DNA from: CAYMLL01 sp964390645 | Lineage (GTDB): Bacteria > Planctomycetota > UBA8108 | Length of the DNA stretch: 19,645 nucleotides | Reading direction: 5' to 3' | Assembly (NCBI GenBank): GCA_964390645.1 | Contig: CAYMLL010000130.1 | Location: 1 to 19,645 of the forward strand | Shown: one piece after another, positions 1 through 7,553 of the stretch | How the letters are laid out: each line of letters begins with the position of its first letter | Position numbering within the stretch: position 1 is the first letter of the stretch | Notes under the pieces: model-generated | Databases searched by the model: none | Seen by the model: only the letters and a program-made list of their open reading frames with translations | What the model was told of the DNA's origin: nothing | Position numbers and translations under genes: made by a program

Positions 1-886
1 ACCGCTGGGCACACCAGGCAGCCATGATCTCGTTGATGAGCGTATAGTTGTCCCCGCGCGCGCTGTCGTCGTTGAAACGAGGGTCGTCGATCAGATCGGG
101 CCGGTCGACGAGCTTTGCCCAGCGAGCGAACATCCAGTTCCCCAGCGTGGCCACGATGATCCAGCCGTCCCGGGTCTCGTAGGTGTCGCTGGGTGCGGCG
201 AAGAAGGCGGCGTTGCCCTGCCGCGAGCGTCGGATGTCGGTCGTCGCATGCTCGGCGAGCAGCGGCAACATGAACGTGACGCTGGTCTCCAGCAGGGAGA
301 CTTCCACCAGCTGACCGCGCCCCGTCTCCTTGCGCTGATAGAGAGCCGCCATGGCGCCGGAGGCAGCGTGCAGTGCCGTGCCGTAATCGACAAAAGGACT
401 GACCGACCGCACGGGCGCTTGCGGAAAACCGCTCAGGTGCATGGCGCCACTCATCGCTTGAGTCACACCGTCAAAGCCGACCCGATCAGCGTAAGGCCCG
501 TCCGATCCGAACGCCGTTGCCATCACGAGGATGATGTCTTCCCTGATTTCCTTCAGAGAGTCGTAGTCCAGACCGACTTTTCGAAGCACCTTGATGGGGA
601 GGTTGGCGATGACGATGTCGGCGTGCGAAACAAGACGACGAACGACATCTTCACTGCCAGGGCTGCCGAGGTTGAGTGTGATCCCTCGCTTGTTCCGGTT
701 CAGATTGAGGAACATCCCTCCTTCGCCACCGGACGTGACCGGCCCGACGGCGCGATCTTCCCCGCCTTCCCGGCGTTCAACGCGAATCACCTCGGCGCCC
801 AGGTCGGCCAGCATCATCCCGCAATACGGCGCGGCGATGTAGCGGCCGAAATCGATGACGCGAACGCCCTCCAGTGGTGCTGGCAT
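1..886 (-). CDS. CaiB/BaiF family III CoA-transferase (3' end outside window)
   Basis: This enzyme moves CoA between an acyl-CoA and a free acid in the cytoplasm. The reading frame runs off the window at base 1, so about 295 N-terminal residues are seen of a family usually near 400. The opening LEGVRVIDFGRYIAAPYC and the following LADLGAEVIRVE are the family's N-terminal Rossmann signature. FVDYGTALHAASG holds the Asp expected to form the acyl-CoA anhydride; it is residue 167 from the ATG at 886, close to Asp169 of formyl-CoA transferase. The next stretch, ETGRGQLVEVSLLET, is also typical. The start is uncertain: the ATG at 886 has no ribosome binding site in front of it, and the frame stays open with coding-like composition up to about 1178, with GTG codons at 1090 and 1075. 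The gene is divergent from the hydratase/dehydrogenase gene. The substrate cannot be told, but activation of a carboxylic acid for beta-oxidation suits the neighbours. Confidence 0.9.
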   Translation of the reverse strand, partial: MPAPLEGVRVIDFGRYIAAPYCGMMLADLGAEVIRVERREGGEDRAVGPVTSGGEGGMFLNLNRNKRGITLNLGSPGSEDVVRRLVSHADIVIANLPIKVLRKVGLDYDSLKEIREDIILVMATAFGSDGPYADRVGFDGVTQAMSGAMHLSGFPQAPVRSVSPFVDYGTALHAASGAMAALYQRKETGRGQLVEVSLLETSVTFMLPLLAEHATTDIRRSRQGNAAFFAAPSDTYETRDGWIIVATLGNWMFARWAKLVDRPDLIDDPRFNDDSARGDNYTLINEIMAAWCAQR

Positions 887-1302
887 GACGAGAATACGAC
901 CGAAGTCAGGAGAATATCCGCCGAGAACCGGCTCAGCATAACGCAGCGAAACACGACGTGGCAACCGGACCAGCCTGGATTTTTCTCGCCCGGAGCCCGG
1001 GAGTTCGGAGAGCGCCTGCTCGGGTCCTTTCGAGGACGGCGTCGGAAGCGGCCAGGCGACCTCGCCGTCCAGCACGGCAGCCTCCTCCACCGGGCCCTCG
1101 AGGTCGAGCGCCGCGAACTCGCCGTTCTTCTCGGCGGCCGAGTCCAGCGTCGCTCCCGCGAAGTCCTGCCACTTTTCAGAGGCCCCGTGGCAAAGAGTTC
1201 GTCGAGTTGGTACGCTGCGCCCCTGGGCATGTTCGTCGTGGGTTTCTCGAATAAACCGGAATGAGTGGTGCGCCCCAGGCGAATCGGGAGAGGGAGGCCG
1301 AC
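887..1302. other. Divergent gap, partly coding-like on the minus strand
   Basis: This stretch lies between the CoA-transferase ATG and the hydratase/dehydrogenase ATG. From 887 to about 1178 the minus-strand frame of the CoA-transferase is open, and its codons are almost all G or C at the third position, with sensible protein such as EKWQDFAGATLDSAAEKNGE. This is probably part of that gene or of a lost upstream half. The remaining 120 bases or so should carry the promoter of the hydratase/dehydrogenase gene; I see no convincing -35/-10 pair. AGGGAGG at 1291-1297, five bases before the ATG at 1303, is a strong ribosome binding site. Confidence 0.5.
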
Positions 1303-3384
1303 ATGGCGAAAATCAGCGATACGGTGGAACTGGATGTGCAGGATGGAGTGGCCATCATCAGCATAGACAATCCGCCGGTGAACGCGCTCAGCAGAAGCGT
1401 GCGAGATGGACTGAACCAGGCAGTCGTGAAGGCCGACGGTGACGATTCCGCCAGCGCCATTCTGATCATTTGCAAGGGCCGCACCTACATCGCCGGCGCG
1501 GACATCCGCGAGTTTGGCCAACCGCCGTCCGGCACCCCGCTGTTCGACGTGCACGACGCCATCGAGAGCGCATCCAAGCCGGTCGTTTCGACCATTCATG
1601 GCACGGCCCTGGGGGGAGGACTGGAAACCGCGCTCTGCTGTCACTTCCGTGTGGCCGTCGATTCCGCGCAGTTCGGTTTGCCCGAGGTGAAGCTGGGGCT
1701 GCTGCCCGGCGCGGGCGGTACTCAGCGACTGCCGCGAATCGTCGGTGTCCAGAAAGCGCTTCAGATGATGACGTCCGGCGAGCCGATCGGTGCGGGCACT
1801 GCTCTGGATTCCGGGCTCATCGATGAGATCGTCAGCGATCTTCTCGAAGGTGGTCTCGCGTTCGCCAAGAAAGTCGTGGCCGAGGGTCGTCCCCTCGCCA
1901 AGGTGCGCGATCTCGACGAGAAGATCAAGGAAGCCAGGAGCGATCCAGGGCTGTTCGATCAGTTTCGCTCGTCGATCGCTCGCAAGACGCGTGGCTTCGA
2001 CGCGCCCGAAGCCATCATCCAGTGTGTCGAGGATGCCATCGCCAAGCCATTTGACGAGTGTCTCCAGGGAGAACGTGAGCGCTTCAAGAAGCTGATCAAG
2101 GGTGAAAAGTCGGCCGCGCAGCGCTATTACTTCTTCGCCGAGCGGCAAGCCAACAAGATCCCTGACGTCCCCAAGGACACGCCCAAGATCCCCATCCAGA
2201 AGGTAGGCATGGTTGGAGCCGGCACCATGGGCGGCGGCATTTCCATGAACTTCTTGAACGCAGGCATTCCGGTCGTGATCGTCGAGGAGAATCAGGAAGC
2301 GCTCGACCGGGGATTGGGCATCATCAAGAAGAACTACGATCGTACGGCGAAGCGGGGACGTATCACGGCGGCCGACATCGAGGAACGTATGGCGCGTCTC
2401 AGCCCCTCGCTGTCACTGGAAGGGCTGGCCGATTGCGACCTCGTCATCGAGGCCGTCTTCGAGAACCTCGAGCTCAAGAAAGAGGTCTTCCAGAAACTGG
2501 ACGCCATCGTCAAGGACGGGGCCATTCTCGCGACCAACACGTCGGCGCTCGATGTCAACGCGATCGCCGCATCGACGAAGCGGCCGGAGTTCGTGGTGGG
2601 CACGCACTTCTTCAGCCCGGCCAACATCATGAAGCTCTGCGAGGTGGTACGTGGCGACCGGACCTCCAAGGAAGTGCTCGCCACGGTCATGGACCTGGCA
2701 AGACATGTCGGCAAGGTTGCCGTCGTCTCGGGCGTATGCCACGGATTCATCGGCAATCGGATGCTTTTCCAGCGTGGTGTACAGAGTCAGAAGATGATCT
2801 TCGAAGGTCCCATGCCGTGGGACGTCGATCGTGTCCTCTATGACTTCGGGATGCCCATGGGACCCTTCGCGATGAGCGACCTGGCCGGCCTCGACATCGG
2901 CTGGGACCCCAAGACGTCGAAGGGCGAAACGCTGCGTGATCGGCTCTGCGAAATGGACCGGCGAGGTCAGAAGACGGGTGCCGGCTACTACAACTACGAT
3001 CCCGAGACCCGTGCCGGTAGCCCCGATCCGATGGTCGAGGAGTTGATCCAGGAGTTCTCGCAGAAGAAGGGTGTCACCCGTCGCGAGTTCAGCGACGACG
3101 AGATCCTCCAGCGCGCGATCTACCCGATGATCAACGAGGGAGCCAAGATCCTGGAGGAGGGGATGAGCTCGCGGCCCAGTGACATCGACGTGGTCTGGGT
3201 AAACGGCTACGGCTGGCCGATGTACCGGGGTGGCCCCATGCACTTCGCCGACTCGATCGGCTTGCCCGATGTGCTGGCAACGCTGAAGGAGTTCCAGGAG
3301 CGCGACGGCGACGATTTCTGGCAGCCGGCGCCGCTGATCGAGAAGCTCGTCGGCGAAGGCAAGGATTTCAAGGACCTGAACTGA
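1303..3384 (+). CDS. Bifunctional enoyl-CoA hydratase / 3-hydroxyacyl-CoA dehydrogenase (FadJ/FadB-alpha type)
   Basis: This fusion enzyme hydrates trans-2-enoyl-CoA and oxidises the resulting 3-hydroxyacyl-CoA with NAD, two consecutive steps of beta-oxidation. It has 693 residues, close to the family's usual 700. The N-terminal crotonase domain (about 5-190) has the oxyanion-hole motif GTALGGGLE and both expected catalytic glutamates, Glu108 and Glu128 (LPEVKLGLLPGAGGTQRL). The dehydrogenase domain begins near 298, with the NAD motif GAGTMGGG at 305-312, and has HFFSPANIMKLCEVV with catalytic His435 and Glu447. The C-terminal part has the usual VNGYGWPMYRGGPMHFAD. The ATG at 1303 is chosen over 1261 because of the AGGGAGG five bases upstream; the longer version would only add 14 charged residues. 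It is convergent with the CurA-like gene, four bases apart. It is the natural downstream enzyme for enoyl-CoA made by the acyl-CoA dehydrogenase operon nearby. Confidence 0.96.
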   Translation: MAKISDTVELDVQDGVAIISIDNPPVNALSRSVRDGLNQAVVKADGDDSASAILIICKGRTYIAGADIREFGQPPSGTPLFDVHDAIESASKPVVSTIHGTALGGGLETALCCHFRVAVDSAQFGLPEVKLGLLPGAGGTQRLPRIVGVQKALQMMTSGEPIGAGTALDSGLIDEIVSDLLEGGLAFAKKVVAEGRPLAKVRDLDEKIKEARSDPGLFDQFRSSIARKTRGFDAPEAIIQCVEDAIAKPFDECLQGERERFKKLIKGEKSAAQRYYFFAERQANKIPDVPKDTPKIPIQKVGMVGAGTMGGGISMNFLNAGIPVVIVEENQEALDRGLGIIKKNYDRTAKRGRITAADIEERMARLSPSLSLEGLADCDLVIEAVFENLELKKEVFQKLDAIVKDGAILATNTSALDVNAIAASTKRPEFVVGTHFFSPANIMKLCEVVRGDRTSKEVLATVMDLARHVGKVAVVSGVCHGFIGNRMLFQRGVQSQKMIFEGPMPWDVDRVLYDFGMPMGPFAMSDLAGLDIGWDPKTSKGETLRDRLCEMDRRGQKTGAGYYNYDPETRAGSPDPMVEELIQEFSQKKGVTRREFSDDEILQRAIYPMINEGAKILEEGMSSRPSDIDVVWVNGYGWPMYRGGPMHFADSIGLPDVLATLKEFQERDGDDFWQPAPLIEKLVGEGKDFKDLN

Positions 3385-3393
3385 CCCGTCAGT
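3380..3393. other. Short inverted repeat joining two convergent stop codons
   Basis: ACTGA and TCAGT pair around a four-base loop CCCG. The arms contain the TGA stop of the hydratase/dehydrogenase gene and the TGA stop of the CurA-like gene on the other strand. A five-pair stem without a T-run is too weak to call a terminator; no other terminator fits between the two genes. Confidence 0.35.
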
Positions 3394-4393
3394 CCGAGAT
3401 CCTGATGATCCTGGTGCCCACGTTGCCGCCTGCCAGCAGGTCGACAAAGGCGCGGGGCGCTTGCTCGAGACCCGTGAACTCGTCCTGGATCGGATTCAGC
3501 TTCTCCGAGTCGACCCAGCCACGGATCTCGGCTCTGGCCTCGTCGTAGCGAGCAGCGAAGTCGAAGACCAGGAAACCCTCCATACGGATGCGCTTGGTCA
3601 CCAGGAGCCCGGGTATGCCCCTCGGGCCGGCCGCGGGTTTGCCGGTGTCGTACTGGGAGACCGCGCCGCAACAGGCGATTCTCCCGTTCACGTTCATGCG
3701 GAACAGGGCGCTGCCGAGAATGTCGCCTCCAGTGTTGTCGAAGTAGACGTCGACGCCAGCAGGACACGCCTCCTTCAACTCGGCGCGAAAGTCCGGTGAG
3801 CGATACGACACCGCCCGGTTGAATCCGCACGGACCGGTCAGCACACGACACTTCTCGTCGGTGCTGGTGATGCCGACGGCATCACACCCCTTGATCCTCG
3901 CCATCTGTCCGACCATGTGGCCCACCGATCCTGCTGCAGCAGACACCAGGACCGTCTCACCCGCCTGCGGTCGACCGACGTCCAGCAAGCCGAAGTATGC
4001 AGTGAGCGCGTTGGTTCCCAGCACGACCAGGTAGGGGGCCGGGTCGATACCGTCGGCAACAGGCGTCAAGTCTCTTGCAGGGTGCACCGAGTAGTCCTGC
4101 CAGCCGGAACGACACAGCACCAGATCACCTTCCTTGACGGATGCGTCGTTCGATTTCTCGACCCGGGAGACGCCGGCGCTGTTCATCACCACGTCGGTCT
4201 TGGGTGCTCCCGCGTAGCTGGCGCTTCCCTGCAACGCAGCACGGTTACCGGCGCCGACGGTGACAACCAGGGTCCTGCACAGGACCTCTCCGTCACCGGG
4301 GTCCGGCACTACCGAAGATTCCATTCTGTAGTTGGATTCGTCGAGCTTGCCCTCCGGGAGGGAGTCGATCAGGACTTGTCGGTTCTCAGGCAT
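3389..4393 (-). CDS. CurA-type NADP-dependent enone/enal reductase (MDR family), copy 1
   Basis: This is a 334-residue zinc-free medium-chain reductase of the CurA / prostaglandin reductase / leukotriene B4 dehydrogenase group, which reduces the carbon-carbon double bond of alpha,beta-unsaturated ketones and aldehydes with NADPH. The nucleotide-binding loop is SAAAGSVGHMVGQMA at 151-165. Other family marks are GVDVYFDNTGGDILGSAL, CCGAVSQYD, RGIPGLLVTKRIRMEGFLVFDF and the C-terminal NVGTRIIRISD. It appears to be the last gene of the minus-strand operon, 43 bases after the LvaB-like gene. The ribosome binding site is weak (GGAA), so coupling with the preceding gene is possible. Placed with a 4-hydroxyacyl-CoA module, it could reduce 4-hydroxy-2-alkenals or the 2-enoyl group, but the true substrate is unknown. 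Confidence 0.93.
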   Translation of the reverse strand: MPENRQVLIDSLPEGKLDESNYRMESSVVPDPGDGEVLCRTLVVTVGAGNRAALQGSASYAGAPKTDVVMNSAGVSRVEKSNDASVKEGDLVLCRSGWQDYSVHPARDLTPVADGIDPAPYLVVLGTNALTAYFGLLDVGRPQAGETVLVSAAAGSVGHMVGQMARIKGCDAVGITSTDEKCRVLTGPCGFNRAVSYRSPDFRAELKEACPAGVDVYFDNTGGDILGSALFRMNVNGRIACCGAVSQYDTGKPAAGPRGIPGLLVTKRIRMEGFLVFDFAARYDEARAEIRGWVDSEKLNPIQDEFTGLEQAPRAFVDLLAGGNVGTRIIRISD

Positions 4394-4436
4394 CGTTTCG
4401 TTCCAGTCTCGGGGCTCTGCAGGGGCTCTTGTCGAT

Positions 4437-4799
4437 TCACTCGCGCGGTATCATGTACCGGGGATTGGAGATTCGGAGCTTGTCGATCGCCGTGCGGCGG
4501 AGATGTGTCAACAAGTCTTCTCTGCGGTCATCCAGCTCACCGCTCTTGATCCGGACTGCCAAGGTCCGATTCAGGTCGATCAGGTCTCCGTCGCGGCCGA
4601 GCAGCTCCTGAAGTCCATCCAGCTCTGCTTGATCCAGCGCGTCCCCGTCCGCCATCGTGCGCTGAACCGTCGCCAGGGCGTTGGTTGCCACGCGGAGGTG
4701 AAAAGCCGGCTGTCCTGCCAGCACGGGTGCCAGGTTCTCGATCAAGTGATCACGTACGGCGGACAGGAGCTCTGCCGCGGTCGGTCGGTCGATTGGCAT
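4437..4799 (-). CDS. LvaB-like small partner protein of the phosphotransferase (probably DUF6285)
   Basis: A 120-residue, soluble, mostly helical and charged protein without signal peptide or cysteines. It opens MPIDRPTAAELLSAVRDHL and ends NPRYMIPRE. Its size and position directly after an APH-fold phosphotransferase gene fit the small protein LvaB of Pseudomonas putida, which is needed with LvaA to phosphorylate 4-hydroxyvaleryl-CoA. I believe this family is DUF6285, from memory and not from a search. GGGAG eight bases before the ATG is a good ribosome binding site. The gene lies 89 bases after the phosphotransferase stop and 43 bases before the CurA-like gene. No catalytic motif is visible; a structural or activating role towards the kinase is the likely job. 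Confidence 0.8.
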   Translation of the reverse strand: MPIDRPTAAELLSAVRDHLIENLAPVLAGQPAFHLRVATNALATVQRTMADGDALDQAELDGLQELLGRDGDLIDLNRTLAVRIKSGELDDRREDLLTHLRRTAIDKLRISNPRYMIPRE

Positions 4800-4888
4800 G
4801 ACGGCACTCCCTGCTCGACATCCTGGTGAAAAAGTCGGTGCTGGAGAAATGGTCGTTCTCGCGTCCGGAGCAGCTCCTCGACGGACGG

Positions 4889-5926
4889 CTAGTCGATCAG
4901 TTGAAGCAGATCATACTCGGCCTCGGCGCTGCGACGGCCGATCGCGGCTTTCTCCAACGAGGAACGCTTGCCGAGGATGTGGCTGAACCCCATGGTGATA
5001 CACAGGATGCCCCACAGCACCGCGCCGAAGACCTCCCAGTAGTGAATGGCTTCAGCGCTCACGTGGCCGCCGCCGCCCGCTTCGTAGCCGGCTTGAAGCT
5101 CGCTGACCTCGCCGAAGCCGCCGACCCGCTTGCTGACGTTTCCGTAGCGCCAGGAGCGGATGCAGATCCAGCCGAGATCGTTGAGTGGATTGCCGAGATG
5201 AGCCCTTTCCCAGTCCAGCACGCCACTCAATCCTTCGCGGTTGACCACGAAATTGCCGTTGCGAAAATCACCGTGGACCAGCGTATGCCGTTCGCCCGCC
5301 AGCTCCAGTCGCTCTCGTAGCCAGCGGAAGCCGTACTCGAAGCCGGGGTAGGGGTGGTTCACGGAGCTCATCTGGTCGTGGTAGAGGTGGAGCTCCTCGC
5401 CGACCTTCATCGACTCGAGATCCGGCAAGTCGCCCAAGGGAATACCATGCAGTCGGGCAGCGGCATGTCCGCACTGAAAGGCCAGCTTCGGACGTGCTGC
5501 GGCGTACGCGTTTTCTCGCAAGATGCGTCGACCCAACGCTTCGCCTTCCAGGCGTTGCATGACGAAGCCTTCAGTCGTGCGTCCGTCCTCCTCGAGATAG
5601 AAGCGAACTTCGGGTACGGGCACTCCTGCCAGTGCGGCCAGCTCGACCAACCTGCCTTCCGTCAGTCGGTCGACGCCGAGCCTCGACTCCTCCGTTACCA
5701 GGGAGCCATCCGGCTCGTGGAAGACCGGGTCGCGCTTGAGGATCAGGGGAGCGACGGTGCCACCCGGTGAAATCACGTCGAACGACCAGGTTTCGCGGCT
5801 GGCGCCACCGGACAGCCGGGTGAGACTCTCCACCGTGGATCCGGGGCCGTAGACCTCCTCCGCCTTGTCCTGCAGGACCGCTTGCAACTGATGTGCGTTC
5901 GAGTCCCTGATCTCGTTCTCCGTCAT
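4889..5926 (-). CDS. APH-fold phosphotransferase, LvaA / ACAD10-11 kinase-domain type
   Basis: A 345-residue member of the aminoglycoside phosphotransferase fold. The Brenner-type catalytic loop LVHGDFRNGNFVV gives catalytic Asp220, and VLDWERAHLGNP gives the metal-binding Asp238. The N-lobe has LSGGASRETWSFD, with the lysine of LILKRDPV as the likely ATP-contacting residue. The sequence FEYGFRWLRERL and the C-terminal YWEVFGAVLWG are of the kind found in the acyl-CoA-linked branch, not in antibiotic resistance enzymes. In that branch LvaA and the kinase half of ACAD10/11 phosphorylate the 4-hydroxyl of 4-hydroxyacyl-CoA. It lies between the acyl-CoA dehydrogenase (93 bases upstream) and the LvaB-like gene, as that role predicts. 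The ATG at 5926 is preferred; an in-frame GTG at 5983 would add 19 residues of low-complexity type. Neither start has a strong ribosome binding site. Confidence 0.9.
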   Translation of the reverse strand: MTENEIRDSNAHQLQAVLQDKAEEVYGPGSTVESLTRLSGGASRETWSFDVISPGGTVAPLILKRDPVFHEPDGSLVTEESRLGVDRLTEGRLVELAALAGVPVPEVRFYLEEDGRTTEGFVMQRLEGEALGRRILRENAYAAARPKLAFQCGHAAARLHGIPLGDLPDLESMKVGEELHLYHDQMSSVNHPYPGFEYGFRWLRERLELAGERHTLVHGDFRNGNFVVNREGLSGVLDWERAHLGNPLNDLGWICIRSWRYGNVSKRVGGFGEVSELQAGYEAGGGGHVSAEAIHYWEVFGAVLWGILCITMGFSHILGKRSSLEKAAIGRRSAEAEYDLLQLID

Positions 5927-6019
5927 GGCCGTTTCAGCTCGTACGCGCCCGTCCGCTGTCGAGCCAGCAGCCGGTCTCGTCACCGGTCTGTCGGCGTGGA
6001 GGAAGTCCGGCGTCGCAAT

Positions 6020-7231
6020 TCAGACCGCGGCATAACGTCGTAGCAGTTGCCGGGCGAGTGAAGACATGTGGACCTGATCCGGGCCGTCGCCGACGCGAAT
6101 GTAACGGGCGCTGACAAAGGCCCGAGGAAGAAACGTGTCCTGGGTGAAGCCCATGGCACCATGCACCTGCATCGCGCGGTCGATCACCTGCGTTGCCATC
6201 TTCGGCACGACGATCTTGGCGGCGGCGACCAGATCGCGGGCTTGCTTGTTGCCCTCTCGGTCCATCTTGTCCGCCGCCCGCAGAGTCAGGAGCCGGGCCT
6301 GTTCGATCTCGCAGAATGACCTGGCAATATCCTCGCGCAGCGAGCCGTGTTCGGACAGCTTGACGCCGAAGGCCGTACGGCTCTCCGCGCGTTGGCACAT
6401 CAGCTCGAGGGCTCGCTGTGCCGCACCGACGAAACGCATGCAGTGGTGAATGCGACCCGGACCAAGGCGGCCCTGAGCGATCTCGAATCCGCGACCTTCG
6501 CCCAGCAGCATGTTGCCGGCCGGGACACGGACATCATCAAACAGGACTTCCGGATGGCCACCGGGGTTGCCTTGATAGCCGAATGTCGTCGGGTGACGAA
6601 CAAGCGTCACGCCCGGCGTGTCTTTCGGCACGAGGATCATGGATTGCTGTCGATAGCGGTCTTCGTTGTCGGGATCGCTCTTGCCCATGACGATCGCGAC
6701 CTTGCAGCGTTCGTTGGCAAAGCCGGACGAGAACCACTTGCGGCCCGTGATGACGTATTCACCGCCGTCACGTTTGATGCGGCACTCGATATTGGTCGCG
6801 TCGCTGGAAGCGACTGCCGGTTCCGTCATCGAGAAACAGGAGCGGATCTCCCCCTTCAACAGCGGTGATAACCACTCGTCCTTTTGCTCCTGTGTTCCGT
6901 ATCGGGCCAGGACCTCCATGTTTCCCGTGTCCGGGGCGCTGCAGTTGAACACTTCCGGAGCCCATCCCACGCGTCCCATGATCTCCGCCAGTGGTGCGTA
7001 CTCCAGATTGTTCAATCCAGCTCCATGCTCGTCGTTCGGAAGAAACAGGTTCCAGAGTTCTTCGCCCCGTGCCTTCGACTTCAACGCGTCCATGACGGGT
7101 GGGGTGGTCCAGCCTCCGGCCTTCTCCACATGGTCGGCGTACTCCGGCTCCAGTGGATAGACGTGCTCGTCCATGAACGTCGTGATCCGCTCCTGCAGGA
7201 TGCGGACCTTTTCGCTGAACTGGAAGTCCAT
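6020..7231 (-). CDS. Acyl-CoA dehydrogenase, ACAD10/11 or LvaC type
   Basis: A 403-residue flavin enzyme of the acyl-CoA dehydrogenase fold. Family marks in order: EPAVASSDATNIECRI (flavin-binding region, near 138-153), ITGRKWFSSGFANERCKVAIVMGKSD, LGPGRIHHCMRFVGAAQRAL, QVHGAMGFTQDT and the C-terminal RVGDGPDQVHMSSLARQ. The long IVMGKSDPDNEDRYRQQSMI insert is characteristic of the ACAD10/11 branch. In the position where medium-chain enzymes carry the catalytic Glu (YEGT), this protein has Asp382 in GDGPD, again as in ACAD10/11. The known branch chemistry is elimination of phosphate from 4-phosphoacyl-CoA to yield an enoyl-CoA. It is the first gene of the minus-strand operon. AAGGAG (7237-7242 on the plus strand as CTCCTT), five bases before the ATG, supports this start. 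Confidence 0.94.
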   Translation of the reverse strand: MDFQFSEKVRILQERITTFMDEHVYPLEPEYADHVEKAGGWTTPPVMDALKSKARGEELWNLFLPNDEHGAGLNNLEYAPLAEIMGRVGWAPEVFNCSAPDTGNMEVLARYGTQEQKDEWLSPLLKGEIRSCFSMTEPAVASSDATNIECRIKRDGGEYVITGRKWFSSGFANERCKVAIVMGKSDPDNEDRYRQQSMILVPKDTPGVTLVRHPTTFGYQGNPGGHPEVLFDDVRVPAGNMLLGEGRGFEIAQGRLGPGRIHHCMRFVGAAQRALELMCQRAESRTAFGVKLSEHGSLREDIARSFCEIEQARLLTLRAADKMDREGNKQARDLVAAAKIVVPKMATQVIDRAMQVHGAMGFTQDTFLPRAFVSARYIRVGDGPDQVHMSSLARQLLRRYAAV

Positions 7232-7553
7232 GCTGTCTCCTTCCCTTCGTGGTCTTGAACGAAACAGCTGTCAGGCAAGGGTGTCGGGGAGAAGCGTTCG
7301 CCAGGTGACGCAGCCAGGTCGTTATACCACGGTCGATTCGCTCCCTGCCACTCGCGCCTCCTGCGGCCATCGCGTTGTTGTTCGGCGTGCGCCTTCGAAG
7401 CGGGGACTTGTTTCTCTCTCGACGTTCCTTGACGATGATCGGCGTGCCGAATCCACGAATTACGAGGCGTCGCGTCTCGAGATCACGACCCGTGCGCAAG
7501 TCGACGCGCCGGCGGATGCAAGACGAACGGGGACGAGAGGAGAGGCAAGCCTC
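7232..7553. promoter_or_regulatory. Divergent intergenic region between the acyl-CoA dehydrogenase operon and the crotonase gene
   Basis: These 322 bases hold no gene on either strand and must carry both outward promoters. Visible elements are the ribosome binding sites at both ends, a short inverted repeat TCGGC-GT-GCCGA at 7439-7450, and a TTGACG at 7429-7434 without a good -10 partner. The inverted repeat is the only operator-like element seen; no regulator gene lies next to it. Exact promoters cannot be fixed by eye. Confidence 0.45.

Noticed and set aside
814..2148. Long minus-strand open frame opposite the hydratase/dehydrogenase gene
   Set aside because: Its protein is Arg-rich and matches no family, and the opposite strand has an unmistakable crotonase domain with all catalytic motifs.
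4889..5926. Aminoglycoside resistance phosphotransferase
   Set aside because: The fold is shared, but the acyl-CoA dehydrogenase and LvaB-like neighbours and the subtype residues point to an acyl-CoA-linked kinase.
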